From Chloranthus sessilifolius (taxonomy: Eukaryota; Streptophyta; Magnoliopsida; Chloranthales; Chloranthaceae), in contig CM037586.1 in the NCBI GenBank assembly GCA_021018995.1, positions 10,816,247 through 10,880,246 on the forward strand: 64,000 bases of DNA, in the 5' to 3' direction. The translations under genes and the position numbers were made by a program. Each line of letters begins with the position of its first letter. Position 1 is the first letter of the stretch. Below, piece after piece: positions 63,230 to 64,000 of this stretch. The notes under the pieces are model-generated. The model was given only the letters and a program-made list of their open reading frames with translations, had not been told where the DNA came from and did no database searches.

Positions 63230-64000
63230 TTAATTTGCTGCCTTAGCCAATTCATCACTTTTCTTTTTGTTTTCATTTTTTTGTTGGGGAGCATCAGCAT
63301 TCCCCTTATTCAGGCTATGTTGTTCCTGTTGCATATCTTTTGGGGTTGTTTCTTTTTCTTTTTCTTTTCCTGTATTTTTCTCAGGCTCAATACCAACTTG
63401 ATTGTCAAATATCCTCCCACTTCTCAAGGTAGTGACAAATTTAGCTTCTTCATGTGAGGAAGAAACTTCACCCACCACATAATTCCTCTTTGGATTATCC
63501 ATGGGTTGACTAGGCAGCCTCCCCTCTTCTCTCTTTGTCAAGGCATTAGATAGCTGACCAAAGTGGTCTTCCTTCTTTTTAATGCTTTGGTTGTGAGAGT
63601 GCACTATTTGGGATAAAGAGTCCAAGTTCTGCAATGAGGCCAAAACTTATTCTTCAAAAGAGGGTGATCTGGTAGCTGGAGCTTGTGCAGCTTGTTGCAC
63701 AGGCTGAGCCACAGGCTGAACCATGGTCTACTGGTATTGGGGCCTTGGGATAAAATTCTGCTGATAAGTCGGGGGAGCAAATTTATAAGGCATTAACTGT
63801 TGTGGATAGAACTATTGTTGGAACTATTGCTGCTGGTTTTGAACATTGTCTTGCCTCCACCTCAGATTAGGGTGGTTTCTCCAAGAGTAACCAGCATTTG
63901 GCTGCTAGCCAAAGGTCTAAGCAGCCTGCAGATGTTCCATCACTAGTTTTGAAAATTGAGCAGCAGAGGGACAATGTTGAATGGGATGAGTGGGAGATTA
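63230..64000 (-). pseudogene. Athila element 1 gag, C-terminal part (runs off the window)
   Basis: An ORF at 63643-63230 with SIKKKEDHFGQLSNALTKRE and LPSQPMDNPKRN (compare QIGQLATF..LPSQPVPNPKG in element 2), then a Lys/Glu/Gln-rich linker. Further right, stop-broken Gln-rich sequence continues to the window edge. Capsid, PBS and 5' LTR must lie beyond 64000. Confidence 0.75.

Noticed and set aside
1-64000. tRNA, rRNA, organelle-derived DNA or telomere repeats
   Set aside because: Looked for characteristic segments; only tRNA-complementary primer-binding sites were found.

Overview
The window looks like nuclear DNA of a flowering plant, from a region made almost entirely of transposable elements. 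It shows angiosperm-type Athila and Tekay Ty3/gypsy retrotransposons, a copia LTR, hAT DNA transposons and MITEs, a plant-mobile-domain gene remnant, GT-AG introns, AT-rich intergenic DNA and long microsatellites. The species cannot be named from the sequence. No intact host gene, tRNA or rRNA was seen.

Left part (1-19190): LTR pieces of Tekay-type elements (1-3850) with a copia LTR among them (2459-3080), then MITEs. One MITE (6854-15301) was split by a solo Tekay-type LTR (6918-14707). That LTR was itself split by a hAT transposon (8534-12737) carrying a decayed transposase. Smaller hAT MITEs follow at 14873-15078, 15664-16261 and 17998-18362.

Middle-left (19191-26950): tandem repeats, then a multi-exon pseudogene on the + strand (21003-26949). 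It encodes a plant-mobile-domain-like segment, a lysine-rich repeat segment, a Ulp1-like cysteine peptidase whose catalytic Cys is now Tyr, a CCHC knuckle and two GRF-type zinc fingers. A solo Athila-type LTR with target duplication TTCAC sits inside one of its exons.

Right part (about 26997-64000): a Russian-doll nest, all coding on the - strand. Athila element 1 (from about 26997 to beyond the window edge) carries a solo LTR (27069-30439, target duplication CGAGA) in its 3' LTR. Its reverse transcriptase is cut by Athila element 2 (36588-61478, target duplication GTCTC). Element 2 is in turn cut by Tekay element 3 (38983-52028, target duplication AGAAT). Element 3 has gag-protease with an apparent 168-bp intron, a long pol ORF and an extra ORF between pol and the 3' LTR.

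Most striking signal: at least six LTR families in the window each carry a private array of short CGA-core palindromes (TCGATTAATCGA, CGATCGAACGG, AATCGATCGATCG, CTCGACAGG, TCAATCGATTGA) in the promoter-upstream part (U3) of the LTR, mostly spaced about 20-22 bp. In elements 1 and 3 a second array of the family's own motif lies between pol and a downstream ORF; in element 3 it is followed at once by a TATA box. This suggests an element-encoded or host factor reading family-specific operator-like arrays, and an internal promoter for the 3' ORF. The binding factor is inference.
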